Below, piece by piece: positions 26,524-36,233 of a stretch of DNA of 64,000 bases (positions are counted from its first letter, which is position 1; each line of letters begins with the position of its first letter). The stretch spans positions 1-64,000 of the forward strand of contig JABSOZ010000019.1 of NCBI GenBank assembly GCA_013215295.1. The letters run 5' to 3'. The DNA is from Colwellia sp. GTDB lineage: Bacteria > Pseudomonadota > Gammaproteobacteria > Enterobacterales > Alteromonadaceae. The notes below the pieces were generated by a model. That model had not been told where the DNA came from. It was given only the letters and a program-made list of their open reading frames with translations, and did no database searches. A program made the translations under genes and the position numbers.

Positions 26524-27791
26524 TGCGCTTTTTAGTTGTTAACAATAAATTACTGCCGATATTTATTCTACTGCTTGGCGCGCTATTGGGGTGTTTTATT
26601 TTGTTTGCCGGCGAGCAAAAACCGGCTGACTACAAAAAAAATAAAGCTAATCGTATACGTATTGTGCAAACCAGTGAGTTGGTTAATGGCTCGGTGGTTC
26701 CTTTTTGGAAAACCTCGGGTTTTGTCATTCCAGCCGAGGCAGTAAAAATATATGCGCGGGTATCGGGTAATATTGAAGCCATTAACCCTTTAGCTATGCC
26801 GGGTGGGCAACTCAAAAAAGGGCAGTGGTTAGCCCAACTTGAAGCGGTCGATTTTGAAATAGCGCTACGATCTCAACAAGCTCAGTTAGCACAAGCACAG
26901 GCAAATTTTTCACTTGAAGAAGCTGATCAAATTATAGCGAAAGAAGAGTTAGCATTACTGAGTCATCATAACTATTTGGGCATAGACCAGTCTTTAGTAC
27001 TGCGCGAGCCACAATTAACGGTTGCTAAAGCGAAAGTATCGGTAGCGATAAATAACCTTGAAAAAGCAGCGTTGAACTTACAACGCACCAGAGTTTTGAT
27101 GCCTTTTGATGGCGCTATTATGAGTAAGTCGGTTGGGCTTGCCAGTAAAGTATCAAGTAATACCTTATTATTCGAGGTAATTAATACCGATACTTATTGG
27201 ATAGAAGTTAAAATACCACATAAATTTTTATCTTTGCTTGATCAAGCGCAAACGGCTGAAATGTCTCAAAGCCGTTTATGGGGAAAAGGTAAAAAACGCC
27301 AAGCTCGCTTTATTTCAATTTTACCTGAGTTAGACAGTAAAGACAGGCAAGTAAAAGTATTGCTGGCCATCGATTCCCCCAACGTTACCAACGACAATAG
27401 CCCTCAAGTATTTATTAATGATTTTTTAAATGTAGAGCTAAAAGGTAAAGCGATTAAAGATGCTTGGGTGATTAAACATCCTTGGTTATTACCCGACAAT
27501 ACTATTTGGGTGGTAGACAAAAATAGTACTTTGCAAAAAAGAGCGGTTGAGGTGTTATTTAAAGGGCGTGATCTTATTTATATTCAATCAACGTTTGAAA
27601 AAGGAGATAGAGCGTTAGCTGAAAAACCCGGTATTGCAGCGGTGGGTTTACAAGTTAAAACAAGAAAAAGCAGAGTAAAGAAAGTATCTACCAACCAAGA
27701 GAGCCAAAGTAACGCGCTAAATAAGCCCGAGAATAAATCGCGTAAAGATAAAAATAAAGAGAGTAAAAATAGTAAAGGACTTAACCGATGA
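26523..27791 (+). CDS. RND efflux periplasmic adaptor (membrane fusion protein)
   Basis: Adaptor of 422 aa with an N-terminal membrane anchor (LLPIFILLLGALLGCFILFAG; the Cys is not in a convincing lipobox). A biotinyl-lipoyl-like half motif (VSGNIEAINPLAMPGGQLKKGQWLAQLEAVDFEIAL), a coiled-coil hairpin (about 115-185) and the second half (RTRVLMPFDGAIMSKSVGLASKVSSNT) follow, then the beta-barrel. The last about 45 residues are an unusual Lys/Ser/Asn-rich basic tail not needed for the fold. It links the outer-membrane channel to the pump and overlaps the pump gene by four bases (ATGA). Confidence 0.92.
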   Translation: MRFLVVNNKLLPIFILLLGALLGCFILFAGEQKPADYKKNKANRIRIVQTSELVNGSVVPFWKTSGFVIPAEAVKIYARVSGNIEAINPLAMPGGQLKKGQWLAQLEAVDFEIALRSQQAQLAQAQANFSLEEADQIIAKEELALLSHHNYLGIDQSLVLREPQLTVAKAKVSVAINNLEKAALNLQRTRVLMPFDGAIMSKSVGLASKVSSNTLLFEVINTDTYWIEVKIPHKFLSLLDQAQTAEMSQSRLWGKGKKRQARFISILPELDSKDRQVKVLLAIDSPNVTNDNSPQVFINDFLNVELKGKAIKDAWVIKHPWLLPDNTIWVVDKNSTLQKRAVEVLFKGRDLIYIQSTFEKGDRALAEKPGIAAVGLQVKTRKSRVKKVSTNQESQSNALNKPENKSRKDKNKESKNSKGLNR

Positions 27792-30700
27792 GCGTTAATC
27801 CGATAACGTGGATGATCCACCATAAAGTAGCGCCGCATTTATTAATGCTGGCGTTAATCTTTGGTGGTTTGGTGATGTCTTTTATGATCAGAAAAGAATA
27901 CATGCCAGAAACGTCTCGTGACACTGTTTCGGTCAGAGTTTCTTACCCAGGTGCTGCGCCTAGTGAAATAGAAATGGGTATAGCTGCCCCAGTAGAGTCG
28001 GCTCTGCAAAATATTGATGGTATTAGTCGAGTAGATACCTTCATTGGTACTGGGTGGATGAAAGTTAAGGCCGAATTAGAAGCTGGCGCGACACCACAAA
28101 AAATTTATCAAGATGCACAGCAAGCGGTAAACCGAATATCTTCTTTTCCTTCGGGAATGGAACGACCTCGGGTGAAATTAGATACACGAATTCAGGATGT
28201 AATGGAGCTTATTGTCCATGCCGATTTAGATCGTTTTGCCTTAAAACGTCTGGCTGAACAAGTGCGTGACCGTATTTTACAATCGCCCTATATTTCACAA
28301 GTAAAATTGAAAGGTATTCCAAAAGAAGAGATCCATGTAGAGATTGCTCAAACTGATTTACAAGCTTATGACTTAACTTTAAATCAGATTGCTTCGATAC
28401 TAAAAAACAATGTTGTCGAGCAGTCAGCCGGTAAAATTAAAGGCAATAGTGGAGATATTCTTGTCTCTGTTGATCAACGTGTATTCTGGGCGGAAGATTT
28501 AGCGAAAGTGCCGATTATTTCAGATAAGTCGGGCGATCAAGTAACGCTGGGTGAAATAGCTAATGTTACCGAAGGGTTTGCCGATATTCGTGATTTAGTG
28601 ACCTACAATGGTCAGTTGTCGGTACAATTAAATATCTATCGTATGGGTGATCAAACCCCCTCGCAAATTGCCGACGCTATAGAAAATATGTGGCCACAGA
28701 TATTGGCGATGTTACCGCCTAATGCTGGTGTCTCTATAGTTGATGACGATGCAAAGAACTATCAAAAAAGGTTAAGTTTATTATTAAGTAATGCGTTTTT
28801 AGGGCTGTTATTAATTTTGATTATTATGAGCCTATTCTTACAATTTAAACTCGCCTTTTGGGTGGTCACCGGTATTCCAACTGCCTTTTTAGGTGCGATG
28901 TTATTTCTCCCCATGTTTGATGTTTCAATCAATATGGTGTCAATGTTTGGTTTTATTGTTGCATTAGGCATTGTTGTTGATGATGCGATTATTGCCGGAG
29001 AAAATATTTATTCGCATATACAAGAGGGCATGACATTTGAGCAAGCCGCCATAAAAGGAGCAAATGAGGTTGCTAAGCCGCTTACCTATGCCATTTTAAC
29101 CAACATTGTTGCCTTTTTACCTTTACTGTTACTGCCGGGCAGTATGAAGCTATTATTTGGCGCAATCCCTATTGTGGTTGTGCTTTGCTTTGTGGTTTCA
29201 TGGGTGGAGGCGTTATTTATTTTACCATCACACTTAGCCAGTATTAAGGAAAAAACGCCGAATAAATTTGAGCGATGGTTTAATGGTATTCAACAACGCT
29301 GTAACGGTAAATTAAATGATTTCATTGAAAATATTTATTTTCCATTGCTTAACAAATGTTTAAATTGGCCAAGCTTGGTGTTGTCCATTGCCAGTTTTAT
29401 TTTCTGTATCGTTATTGCTTATGCGCTTAGCGGAAAAATGGGTTTTAGTTTATACCCCAAATTAGATGGCCGTTGGGTAAAAGCCAGTTATGTAATATCA
29501 GAAACAAGCACAGAGCAAGAAACTTTTTTATTAAGAGACGCCTTAGAAAAAAGTGCCGAATCGATGATTAAAGCTAAAGCACTTGAAAACAGTGTTGTTA
29601 GTACACGAAGTATTATCCGCGATAATAGTGTTGAAGTGGCTTTATTGTTGGTAGAAAGTGAAGAGCGTGAATACTCAACAGATGAGATAAAAGAATTTTG
29701 GCGTGAACATGCTAAGTCGTTAGGTAAACTGGGTAAATTAAGATTTGGCGGCGCAAGGCGTGGCTCTAGTGCAGTCGCAACTGCCTCCTTAACCATTGAA
29801 CTGCGCCATAGTGATAGCAATGTACTTGCACTTGCCGCTCAAGACGCGGTGGACTTCCTCGATGCCAATGAATATGTGGTTGCCACCGTTAACTCTATGG
29901 AAGAAGGTAAACCCCAATGGAAGTTAACACTTAACGAAAATGGCAGAGCGCTAGGTTTAGATGCTGCTTATTTGTCGTCTCAGCTGCGTGCTTCTTTATA
30001 CGGCGCAAAAGCACAAAGGCAACACCGTTTGCGTAATGAAGTCACTACGTTAGTGAGGTTACCTGAGCATGAACGTACCGATGTTAATAAAATAGAGTCA
30101 ATGTTAGTGCGCACTAAAGCAGGTGGTTATGCGCCGCTTAGCAGCGTAGCCACCATAAACAAGGTCTTAGCACCGGCTTATATTATCAGACGAAAAGGTC
30201 AGCGCATTGAAAAAGTGGGCGCTGAAATACTGCCTGAAAAAAACATACCTGCAGTATCAAAAATGGTAAAAAACCACTTGGTGCCTGAGCTTGAAGGGCT
30301 ATACCCCGGCATTAAAGTTGTATTTGGCGGCGACCAAGAAGAAATCGCCAATAGTGTTTCTCGATTACAGCTGGGTACCTGGTTTGCTTTAGCTGCTATA
30401 TATATTCTTTTAGCCATTGCTTTTAGAAGTTATTCTCAACCGTTAATTATTATGGCTATTATTCCTTTTGGTGCCGTGGGTGCTATTTTAGGACACATGG
30501 TACTAGGATTTGGTTTAAGTGTAGTCAGTTTGATGGGCATGTTAGCGCTGGCAGGCGTGGTGGTTAACGATAGTTTGATTTTAGTGGAATATGCCAACAA
30601 AAAAATGGAGCAGGGCAGTTCTACGTTAGAGGCGATTAAAGAAGCGTGCAGAAGACGTATCCGACCCATTTTATTAACCACTATTACCACCTTTTTTGGT

Positions 30701-30895
30701 TTAGCGCCGATGGTTTTTGAAACATCACGACAAGCACAATTTGTTGTTCCTATGGCGGTGTCATTAGGTTTTGGTATTTTATTTACGACACTGGTCTGTT
30801 TATTAGTTTTACCATCTTTGTATATTGTCATTAACAAAAGGGTTGAAGAAGGTCAATCTGATGTATCAATTACTTTATTAAGTAAAGAAATGTAA
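27788..30895 (+). CDS. RND family efflux pump, inner-membrane permease
   Basis: Proton-driven permease of 1035 aa with the standard 12-helix RND architecture: helix 1 (VAPHLLMLALIFGGLVMSF), a large periplasmic loop, a helix 2-6 block with the proton-relay VALGIVVDDAIIAGENI in helix 4, helix 7, a second loop, and a helix 8-12 block ending VSLGFGILFTTLVCLLVLPSLYIV. The periplasmic start (EYMPETSRDTVSVRVSYPGAAPSEIE) is like the AcrB/MexF-related 'efflux RND permease' group rather than the heavy-metal group. Export of toxic small molecules or lipophilic compounds is likely. Confidence 0.95.
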   Translation: MSVNPITWMIHHKVAPHLLMLALIFGGLVMSFMIRKEYMPETSRDTVSVRVSYPGAAPSEIEMGIAAPVESALQNIDGISRVDTFIGTGWMKVKAELEAGATPQKIYQDAQQAVNRISSFPSGMERPRVKLDTRIQDVMELIVHADLDRFALKRLAEQVRDRILQSPYISQVKLKGIPKEEIHVEIAQTDLQAYDLTLNQIASILKNNVVEQSAGKIKGNSGDILVSVDQRVFWAEDLAKVPIISDKSGDQVTLGEIANVTEGFADIRDLVTYNGQLSVQLNIYRMGDQTPSQIADAIENMWPQILAMLPPNAGVSIVDDDAKNYQKRLSLLLSNAFLGLLLILIIMSLFLQFKLAFWVVTGIPTAFLGAMLFLPMFDVSINMVSMFGFIVALGIVVDDAIIAGENIYSHIQEGMTFEQAAIKGANEVAKPLTYAILTNIVAFLPLLLLPGSMKLLFGAIPIVVVLCFVVSWVEALFILPSHLASIKEKTPNKFERWFNGIQQRCNGKLNDFIENIYFPLLNKCLNWPSLVLSIASFIFCIVIAYALSGKMGFSLYPKLDGRWVKASYVISETSTEQETFLLRDALEKSAESMIKAKALENSVVSTRSIIRDNSVEVALLLVESEEREYSTDEIKEFWREHAKSLGKLGKLRFGGARRGSSAVATASLTIELRHSDSNVLALAAQDAVDFLDANEYVVATVNSMEEGKPQWKLTLNENGRALGLDAAYLSSQLRASLYGAKAQRQHRLRNEVTTLVRLPEHERTDVNKIESMLVRTKAGGYAPLSSVATINKVLAPAYIIRRKGQRIEKVGAEILPEKNIPAVSKMVKNHLVPELEGLYPGIKVVFGGDQEEIANSVSRLQLGTWFALAAIYILLAIAFRSYSQPLIIMAIIPFGAVGAILGHMVLGFGLSVVSLMGMLALAGVVVNDSLILVEYANKKMEQGSSTLEAIKEACRRRIRPILLTTITTFFGLAPMVFETSRQAQFVVPMAVSLGFGILFTTLVCLLVLPSLYIVINKRVEEGQSDVSITLLSKEM

Positions 30896-30979
30896 ATAGA
30901 TTGTCGTAAGTTAATCAATAACTTTATATTGATGATGTTGTTTTGAAGTTACTTGAATTTGTATAGCTATAGGTGAAAT

Positions 30980-32362
30980 ATGTCTGAAAACTCAATGTCA
31001 TCAACGATTATAAGTAGGGCTAATATCGCGGTTAATCGTTTTGGTTATGGTGCACGTGGTGATGAACTAGCACAAGCCGAAAAAGATCCAAAGCAATGGG
31101 TGGAGTCTCAATTAAAGCCGATAAAGTTTAATGGCGACTTTCCCCATTCCAACACTATTTTGATTGAGCATGCAAAATATCAAAAAGAAAAGAAACGACA
31201 GAAAAAGCAACAAAGAAAGAATAGTCAGTCTCGCAATATGCAAGATAAGAAAAAGGCTAAAAATTTCTCTCGCATCGCTTTGCGCAATATGTCAGCCGAT
31301 ACCATTAATCAAGCAATAGCCTCATCCAATAGTGTCAGTTGGCGACTACTCGATTTTTTCTCCAATCATTTCAGTGTTACCGCTCATGGCCAGTTAATGG
31401 TAGGGCTTAGTGCGACACTTGAAAGAGAAGCCATCGCGCCACACTTGCTTGGTAACTTTGAAGACATGTTGATGGCAGTTGAGCCGCACCCGGGAATGCT
31501 GATTTATCTTAATAATGAAAAATCGTTTGGTCCTAATTCTAGGATGGCAAAAAAGCGTAAAAAGGGCCTAAACGAAAATCTTGCTCGAGAAATAATGGAG
31601 CTGCATACCTTAGGTGTAGATGGTGGTTATAGCCAAGCAGATGTAATTGAATTAGCGAAAGGCATTACTGGTTGGAGTGTGAAACGTCCGGGCAAAGAAC
31701 GTGGCGAGGGTTTTGTTTTTCGTGCTTATGGCCATGAACCGGGAGCAAGAAAATTGCTCGGTAAAACATATAGCCAAAAAGGTATAGCACAAGGCAGTCA
31801 AATGTTACGTGATTTAGCCATGCATCCTGCTACAGCCAAACATGTGTGTTATAAACTTGCCCATCATTTTGTCGCCCAAAATCCACCTGCATCACTACTA
31901 AAAGAAATGCAAGCTACTTGGCTGAAAACCCACGGCAATATTAACGCCGTAATGCGTTGTCTCTTTGATGCCGATGATGCTTGGCTTAACAGTACGCAAA
32001 AATATAAAGCACCCAGAGAATTTGTTATTTCAACGCTGCGAGCGTTATCGCTGAAAAAATATAATGACAAGGCTTTACTTTCTACATTAATCAATCTGGG
32101 ACAACAACCTTTTAATGCTGGCTCACCGGCGGGTTATAGTGATGACGAACTAGACTGGTTAGGAGCAAGTGCTCTGATGGCCCGTATTGATTGGTCAACC
32201 AAGGTCTCTGGCTATAGCAAAAGAGTAAATACAGAAAAAGTGATGAGTCGTGCCTTGGGTAGTAGTGTCAGTGAACTAACTTATCGCTCAGTATTGAGAG
32301 CTGAAAGTCGTCAACAGGCATTGACCTTATTATTAATGAGCCCAGAGTTTCAACGGAGATAA
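30980..32362 (+). CDS. DUF1800 family protein
   Basis: Protein of 460 aa matching the DUF1800 family: AVNRFGYGARGDELAQ at the N-terminus, LLDFFSNHFSV, LNENLAREIMELHTLGVDGGYSQADVIELAKGITGW, and the C-terminal region with FNAGSPAGYSDDELDWLGASALMARI. A very basic stretch (about 72-97, KKRQKKQQRKNSQSRNMQDK) is inserted near the N-terminus. The biochemical function of the family is unknown. It almost always stands next to a DUF1501 gene, as here, where the stop and next start overlap (TAATG). It is 84 bp downstream of the RND pump and probably in the same transcript. Confidence 0.88.
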   Translation: MSENSMSSTIISRANIAVNRFGYGARGDELAQAEKDPKQWVESQLKPIKFNGDFPHSNTILIEHAKYQKEKKRQKKQQRKNSQSRNMQDKKKAKNFSRIALRNMSADTINQAIASSNSVSWRLLDFFSNHFSVTAHGQLMVGLSATLEREAIAPHLLGNFEDMLMAVEPHPGMLIYLNNEKSFGPNSRMAKKRKKGLNENLAREIMELHTLGVDGGYSQADVIELAKGITGWSVKRPGKERGEGFVFRAYGHEPGARKLLGKTYSQKGIAQGSQMLRDLAMHPATAKHVCYKLAHHFVAQNPPASLLKEMQATWLKTHGNINAVMRCLFDADDAWLNSTQKYKAPREFVISTLRALSLKKYNDKALLSTLINLGQQPFNAGSPAGYSDDELDWLGASALMARIDWSTKVSGYSKRVNTEKVMSRALGSSVSELTYRSVLRAESRQQALTLLLMSPEFQRR

Positions 32363-33570
32363 TGATGAAAAAACCTAAAATAATCAATAATTCGGATGAT
32401 TTACCGACATCGGCTTTATCTCGACGTAAATTTATTACTATGACGGGTGCAGGCTTAGCGGTTTTATCTTTCCCAATGAGTTCAGCGTTTGCATTTGAGG
32501 GAAAAAAACAACTTGCTAGCCCTAAAATTGTTTGGCTATTGTTACGAGGAGCATTGGACTCTTTACACACTATAGTGCCGACCTTTGATCAACAATATAA
32601 AACCCTGAGACCTAAATTATCAACCAGTTTTAAGTCGCCGCTGTTACCCTTGGAAAAAGGTTTCGCTTTACATCCGTCATTAAAGAATTTGCATCAGTGG
32701 TATCAGGAAAAATCACTGCTCCCCGTTGTTGCTGTGTATTCAGGTTACCCAAAGCGTTCTCATTTTGATGGTCAGGATTATTTAGAAAGTGGCAAAGGTG
32801 AAATTGATCATGATTCAGGCTGGTTAGCTCGAGCGATTGAGGTTAAAAATAAACGTGCGTTGGCTGTTTCTCGTTCCACACCAATTAGTTTACGTAGCAG
32901 TGACCAGGTAAATACCTGGTATCCATCAAACCTTAAAGATGCCGATGAAGATATTTATGCTGCGCTGGACAAGTTATATCAAAATGATGAGTCTTTAAGA
33001 GCAAGTCTGGAAAGTGGTTTGCAAGTACGTGGTTTAGTGGGTGATAAAAAAGGAAAAAAGAAAAAACGTCAGGGTAAGTTTATCGATCTAAGTAAAGCCT
33101 GTGCTAAATTAATGGTGGGCGAACAAGGTGTCGATTGTGCGATGTTAGAGTTAGGCGGCTGGGATACGCATAATAATCAAGGTACTCGGTTAGAGAGAAA
33201 TTTAGCTGAATTAGATCAAGGATTAGCAGCGCTAAAATCTGGTTTAGGCGAAGAATGGCGTAACACTGTGGTGATTGTTGGTACTGAATTTGGTCGCACC
33301 GCAAAAGAAAATGGCACCGGCGGAACCGATCACGGTACCGGCAGTGCTTTATTTTTAGCGGGAGGTGCCGTAAATGGTGGCAAAGTTCAGGGTAACTGGC
33401 CAGGATTAAAAGCGGAAGAATTATTTCAACAGCGTGATTTAATGCCGACAACTAATAGTTTTAGTTGGATTGCTAACGTATTATCACAACATTGGCACTT
33501 CACTGAACAAGAGTTAAAACAGGTTTTTCCTCATGTAAAACCGTATGAGCAAGCAATAATACGGAGTTAA
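32362..33570 (+). CDS. DUF1501 family Tat-exported protein
   Basis: Protein of 402 aa with a twin-arginine signal (LSRRKFITMTGAGLAVLSF). It has the family blocks IVWLLLRGALDSLHTIVP, HPSLKNLHQWY, GYPKRSHFDGQDYLESG, CAMLELGGWDTHNNQG and VVIVGTEFGRTAKENGTGGTDHGTG. The fold is related to alkaline phosphatase/sulfatase-like enzymes, and the metal-binding type D/H residues (GWDTH, TEFGR, DHGTG) are present, but no activity is established that I know of. It is translated together with DUF1800. A second start three bases downstream (ATGATG) is equally possible. Confidence 0.88.
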   Translation: MMKKPKIINNSDDLPTSALSRRKFITMTGAGLAVLSFPMSSAFAFEGKKQLASPKIVWLLLRGALDSLHTIVPTFDQQYKTLRPKLSTSFKSPLLPLEKGFALHPSLKNLHQWYQEKSLLPVVAVYSGYPKRSHFDGQDYLESGKGEIDHDSGWLARAIEVKNKRALAVSRSTPISLRSSDQVNTWYPSNLKDADEDIYAALDKLYQNDESLRASLESGLQVRGLVGDKKGKKKKRQGKFIDLSKACAKLMVGEQGVDCAMLELGGWDTHNNQGTRLERNLAELDQGLAALKSGLGEEWRNTVVIVGTEFGRTAKENGTGGTDHGTGSALFLAGGAVNGGKVQGNWPGLKAEELFQQRDLMPTTNSFSWIANVLSQHWHFTEQELKQVFPHVKPYEQAIIRS

Positions 33571-33589
33571 TTAATATGCTGAGCTCTTT

Positions 33590-33645
33590 AGTTATATAGT
33601 TATATAGTTATATAGTTATATAGTTATATAGTTATATAGTTATTT
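33590..33645. repeat. AGTTATAT tandem repeat (8 bp, about 6.8 copies)
   Basis: Perfect tandem array of the octamer AGTTATAT directly after the DUF1501 stop codon and before the cytochrome-like pseudogene. It is a short variable-number repeat likely to change by slippage. I see no function. Confidence 0.9.
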
Positions 33646-33662
33646 TAAGGTAAATTTGAATT

Positions 33663-34317
33663 TTGAAGTTTTTATATACTATTAGTATTTTTTGCACTTT
33701 TCTTTTTACAAATTTATCTGTGCAAGGCACTGAAGTAGCGGCACATCAGTTCCAAAAAGAGCAACCGATCAGCAATCAACAGTGCATTTCTTGTCATCAG
33801 CAGTCACAACATGATTGGCAGCAGTCTGTCATGCCAACGCCATGGCATTTCTGATAAGGACTCAGTGTTAGCTGATTTTGATAATAAACAGGTTGAGCAT
33901 TACGGGCAAAAAGCCTATTTTTTTATTAAAGATGGTCGCTATCAAGTCACCATTTCTTATGATGATAATACTGACACTTATCCCATTAAATATACTTTTG
34001 GTCATTTTTCGCTACAACAATATTTAGTGGCAACAGAGCAAGGGAAGTTACAAGTATTACCTTTTGCCTGGGATAGTAGGAACAAGGCAGAGGGTGGACA
34101 ACGTTGGTATCATAATTATAGTCATGAGTTGATTAATAACTTGTTTACTCATCCCTACACCAAGGTAGAATTTATTACTCAAGACCTAAATGTACACCGT
34201 AATACTGCTAGCAAATACTTGAACCAACTGGTTGAAATTGGCCTGTTATCTAAACATAAGCTAGGCAAAGACAACTATTATCTGAGTAGTGAATTTTACG
34301 AGCTTTTATCAAATTAA
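33663..34317 (+). pseudogene. Chimeric pseudogene: cytochrome-like 5' part fused to Fic-type winged-helix 3' part
   Basis: The first frame (33663 on) encodes a signal peptide and a heme-type CISCHQQSQHDWQQS, then stops at 33852-33854. The following frame (from about 33835) continues the same family: ISDKDSVLADF, YFFIKDGRYQVTI, YPIKYTFGHFSLQQYLV and WDSRNKAEGGQRWYH, the usual sequence of large secreted multiheme/TPR cytochrome-like proteins. So one frameshift separates the two parts. Right after WYH the chain switches to YSHELINNLFTHPYTKVEFI...NTASKYLNQLVEIGLLS, which reads like the C-terminal winged helix of Fic-family AMP-transferases, and ends at 34317. Two unrelated gene ends were therefore joined by a deletion. 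I infer a non-functional relic. Confidence 0.78.
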
Positions 34318-34338
34318 CAATCAAATATTTCATACTTC

Positions 34339-34369
34339 TATGGCACTCAGGGGGCGTTAGCGCCATAGA
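34339..34369. other. Intergenic hairpin
   Basis: CTATGGC (34339-34345) pairs with GCCATAG (34363-34369) with an inner GGCGTTAGCGCC around 34355-34366 that can form an alternative stem. It lies between the chimeric pseudogene and the convergent beta-lactamase-like gene. There is no T-run. Confidence 0.4.
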
Positions 34370-34448
34370 TTATATAGTCAAAAAATTATTTTATCAGGCG
34401 GTCTGGTGTATATTAATTTAGGTGTATAATCTAATTTGAAAGAAGCTC

Positions 34449-35654
34449 TTATTCTTGCAAGCTCGGTAAAATGTAATTTTCCAATATCATGCGATAACTA
34501 CGTTGCTCTTTTTCAGTATCTTCATATGCGGAGCCATTAAAGGCGACTACCGAATTGAGCGCTGGAAATACAAAAACATGCTGCCCACCTAAACCGTCGG
34601 CATAAAAAGTTTCATAGACAATACCGTTGGCTGTAAATGACGTCATCCACCATTGATACCCATAGCCCCAGCTATCGTTATCAACTCTCTTTTGTGTTGC
34701 TTGCTCAATCCAGCTTTGGGAAACAATACGCTCGCCATTCCATAAACCCTTATCCAAAAATAGCTGCCCAAGTTTTGCTAAGTCACGAGTCGACAAATAA
34801 AGTGCGCTACCCATGTGAGGCATTCCATCTAAAGCCCAGTAGGTATAATTATCAATAGACAAAGGCTCAAATAAATTGGTTTCCATAAAGTTTACCAAAC
34901 TTTGTCCTGACGCTCGTTCAACCAACCGGCCTAAAGCAAAAGAAACACCCGTTGAATACGCAAAAACATTAGCTGGCGTTTCTGCCATTGGCCGGTCTAA
35001 CAAAAACTGCATTGGGTCATTAGAGTTATTCATTTGAGCATTAAGGTTATTCGAATCAAAATAAGATGAATCCCATTCGTCCCACTCATAACCATGGCGC
35101 ATCGTTAACCAGTTTTGTAAGGTAATATTAGCCTTGCTTTCATTCCAATTAGCAATAGGTTGTTTGTGCTGAAAATAATCATGAACTAAAACATTAATAT
35201 CGGGAATAATTTGTTGGTCTATGGCAATCCCTATTAATGTTGAAGCAAAACTCTTACTCACAGAATTTAAAATATGTAGATCTAAATCTTGGTTATTAGC
35301 CCAGTCATCGGTAAAATCCAGTTCGGTCTTAAATTGCTCATTAAGCAATAATCGTCCATTTTTAGAGACTAGTACGGCGTCAACATAACGAAATTGGTCG
35401 ATGTTATTTTGAATATTGTTGACCAGATCGGTAAGAAGGTATTCGTCAACATTTTGATTGCTAACGTGGTCAACTTGCCATCCGTCGTTTAAATTAATGG
35501 GCGTTTGGTAAACATAAGGCGCTTGGTCAGTTTCGGTTGATTCGGTGGTGTCAGATTCTGAATTGTTGCAGCCGACAAGAAGTGTTGTTGCAATCAAAGC
35601 TATAAATAAAAACTGTAATGCAGGCTTTGACTTTACATTCCATGATTTTTCCAA
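34449..35654 (-). CDS. Serine beta-lactamase-like lipoprotein (class C/esterase superfamily)
   Basis: Lipoprotein of 401 aa (lipobox LLVGC, Cys29). It has the penicillin-binding/beta-lactamase fold: the catalytic SVSK tetrad (S131-x-x-K134) in HILNSVSKSFASTLIGIA, a second motif at YST (233-235) where class C enzymes have YxN, and a C-terminal GLGGQHVFVFP strand in place of KTG. Such proteins are usually peptidases or esterases (EstB/6-aminohexanoate-dimer hydrolase-like) rather than true antibiotic beta-lactamases. It stands alone between decayed sequences with no operon partner. Confidence 0.88.
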   Translation of the reverse strand: MEKSWNVKSKPALQFLFIALIATTLLVGCNNSESDTTESTETDQAPYVYQTPINLNDGWQVDHVSNQNVDEYLLTDLVNNIQNNIDQFRYVDAVLVSKNGRLLLNEQFKTELDFTDDWANNQDLDLHILNSVSKSFASTLIGIAIDQQIIPDINVLVHDYFQHKQPIANWNESKANITLQNWLTMRHGYEWDEWDSSYFDSNNLNAQMNNSNDPMQFLLDRPMAETPANVFAYSTGVSFALGRLVERASGQSLVNFMETNLFEPLSIDNYTYWALDGMPHMGSALYLSTRDLAKLGQLFLDKGLWNGERIVSQSWIEQATQKRVDNDSWGYGYQWWMTSFTANGIVYETFYADGLGGQHVFVFPALNSVVAFNGSAYEDTEKEQRSYRMILENYILPSLQE

Positions 35655-35820
35655 GACTATCGCCTACTAAAATTATATATTGATTGTTTATTTACTGTAC
35701 ATTAGCAAAGATTTTAAGTCACTGTACTTTCTAATATAGATAAAGAATTTTCTATTTGAACACTTAAATATTTAATTATGTTTTGAAACTTTGAATGTCC
35801 AATGTAAACTGAATTACTCT

Positions 35821-36233
35821 TTAGTTTTTAGCGTTTGTGTAAATTAGTGATTCTTTAGGTCGGCAAAGAGAATATCTTCTATATTGAGTTATATCTAAAC
35901 CTAGAATGGATGCCCAGTGTTTCACTATAATTGCATAATAGTGATAGCAAATATGTTCTCCTGATTTCCTTAAACTTAGAAATATGAAGTCCAGTGAAGA
36001 TAAGGTTTTCGAGTATATCCATAGACTCAAGCATTGCTGAATTTTGGTGTTATTAAGTATTGAACTTTTCTATGAGTTTTTTTCTGCTCTATCTTCGCTC
36101 GAGATTCAACAAGTGATGAGGAGGATATTTCACGAATTTTTAGGTTTATTAAATCACAAGTTCTCAGTTTACTATCAATAGCTAAATTAAATAAAACGGG
36201 TTGTTCAAGTTTGAATGTACTTTCTGACCAACG
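35821..36233 (-). pseudogene. Tyrosine recombinase (phage integrase family) remnant
   Basis: On the minus strand 36233-36033 encodes a degraded catalytic domain (PVLFNLAIDSKLRTCDLINL.. followed by REI, then RAKIEQKKTHRKVQY). After a stop and a one-base frame change, 36030-35821 continues it (LWIYSKTLSSLDFIFLS, IVKHWASILGLDITQYRRYSL). The family normally has THSLRRTK at the end; here it reads RYSLCRPK, so the catalytic His and Arg of the HxxR box are both lost. The C-terminal part with the Tyr nucleophile is missing. It marks an old mobile element or integration event next to the xylose locus. Confidence 0.75.

Noticed and set aside
33590-33645. Tandem AGTTATAT array considered as a CRISPR or iteron array
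   Set aside because: The unit is 8 bp with no spacers, no cas genes and no replication gene nearby; it is a simple slippage-type repeat.
34449-35654. Beta-lactamase-like protein considered as an antibiotic resistance gene
   Set aside because: The second and third active-site motifs deviate from class C enzymes (YST and no KTG) and it is a lipoprotein of the esterase/peptidase type.
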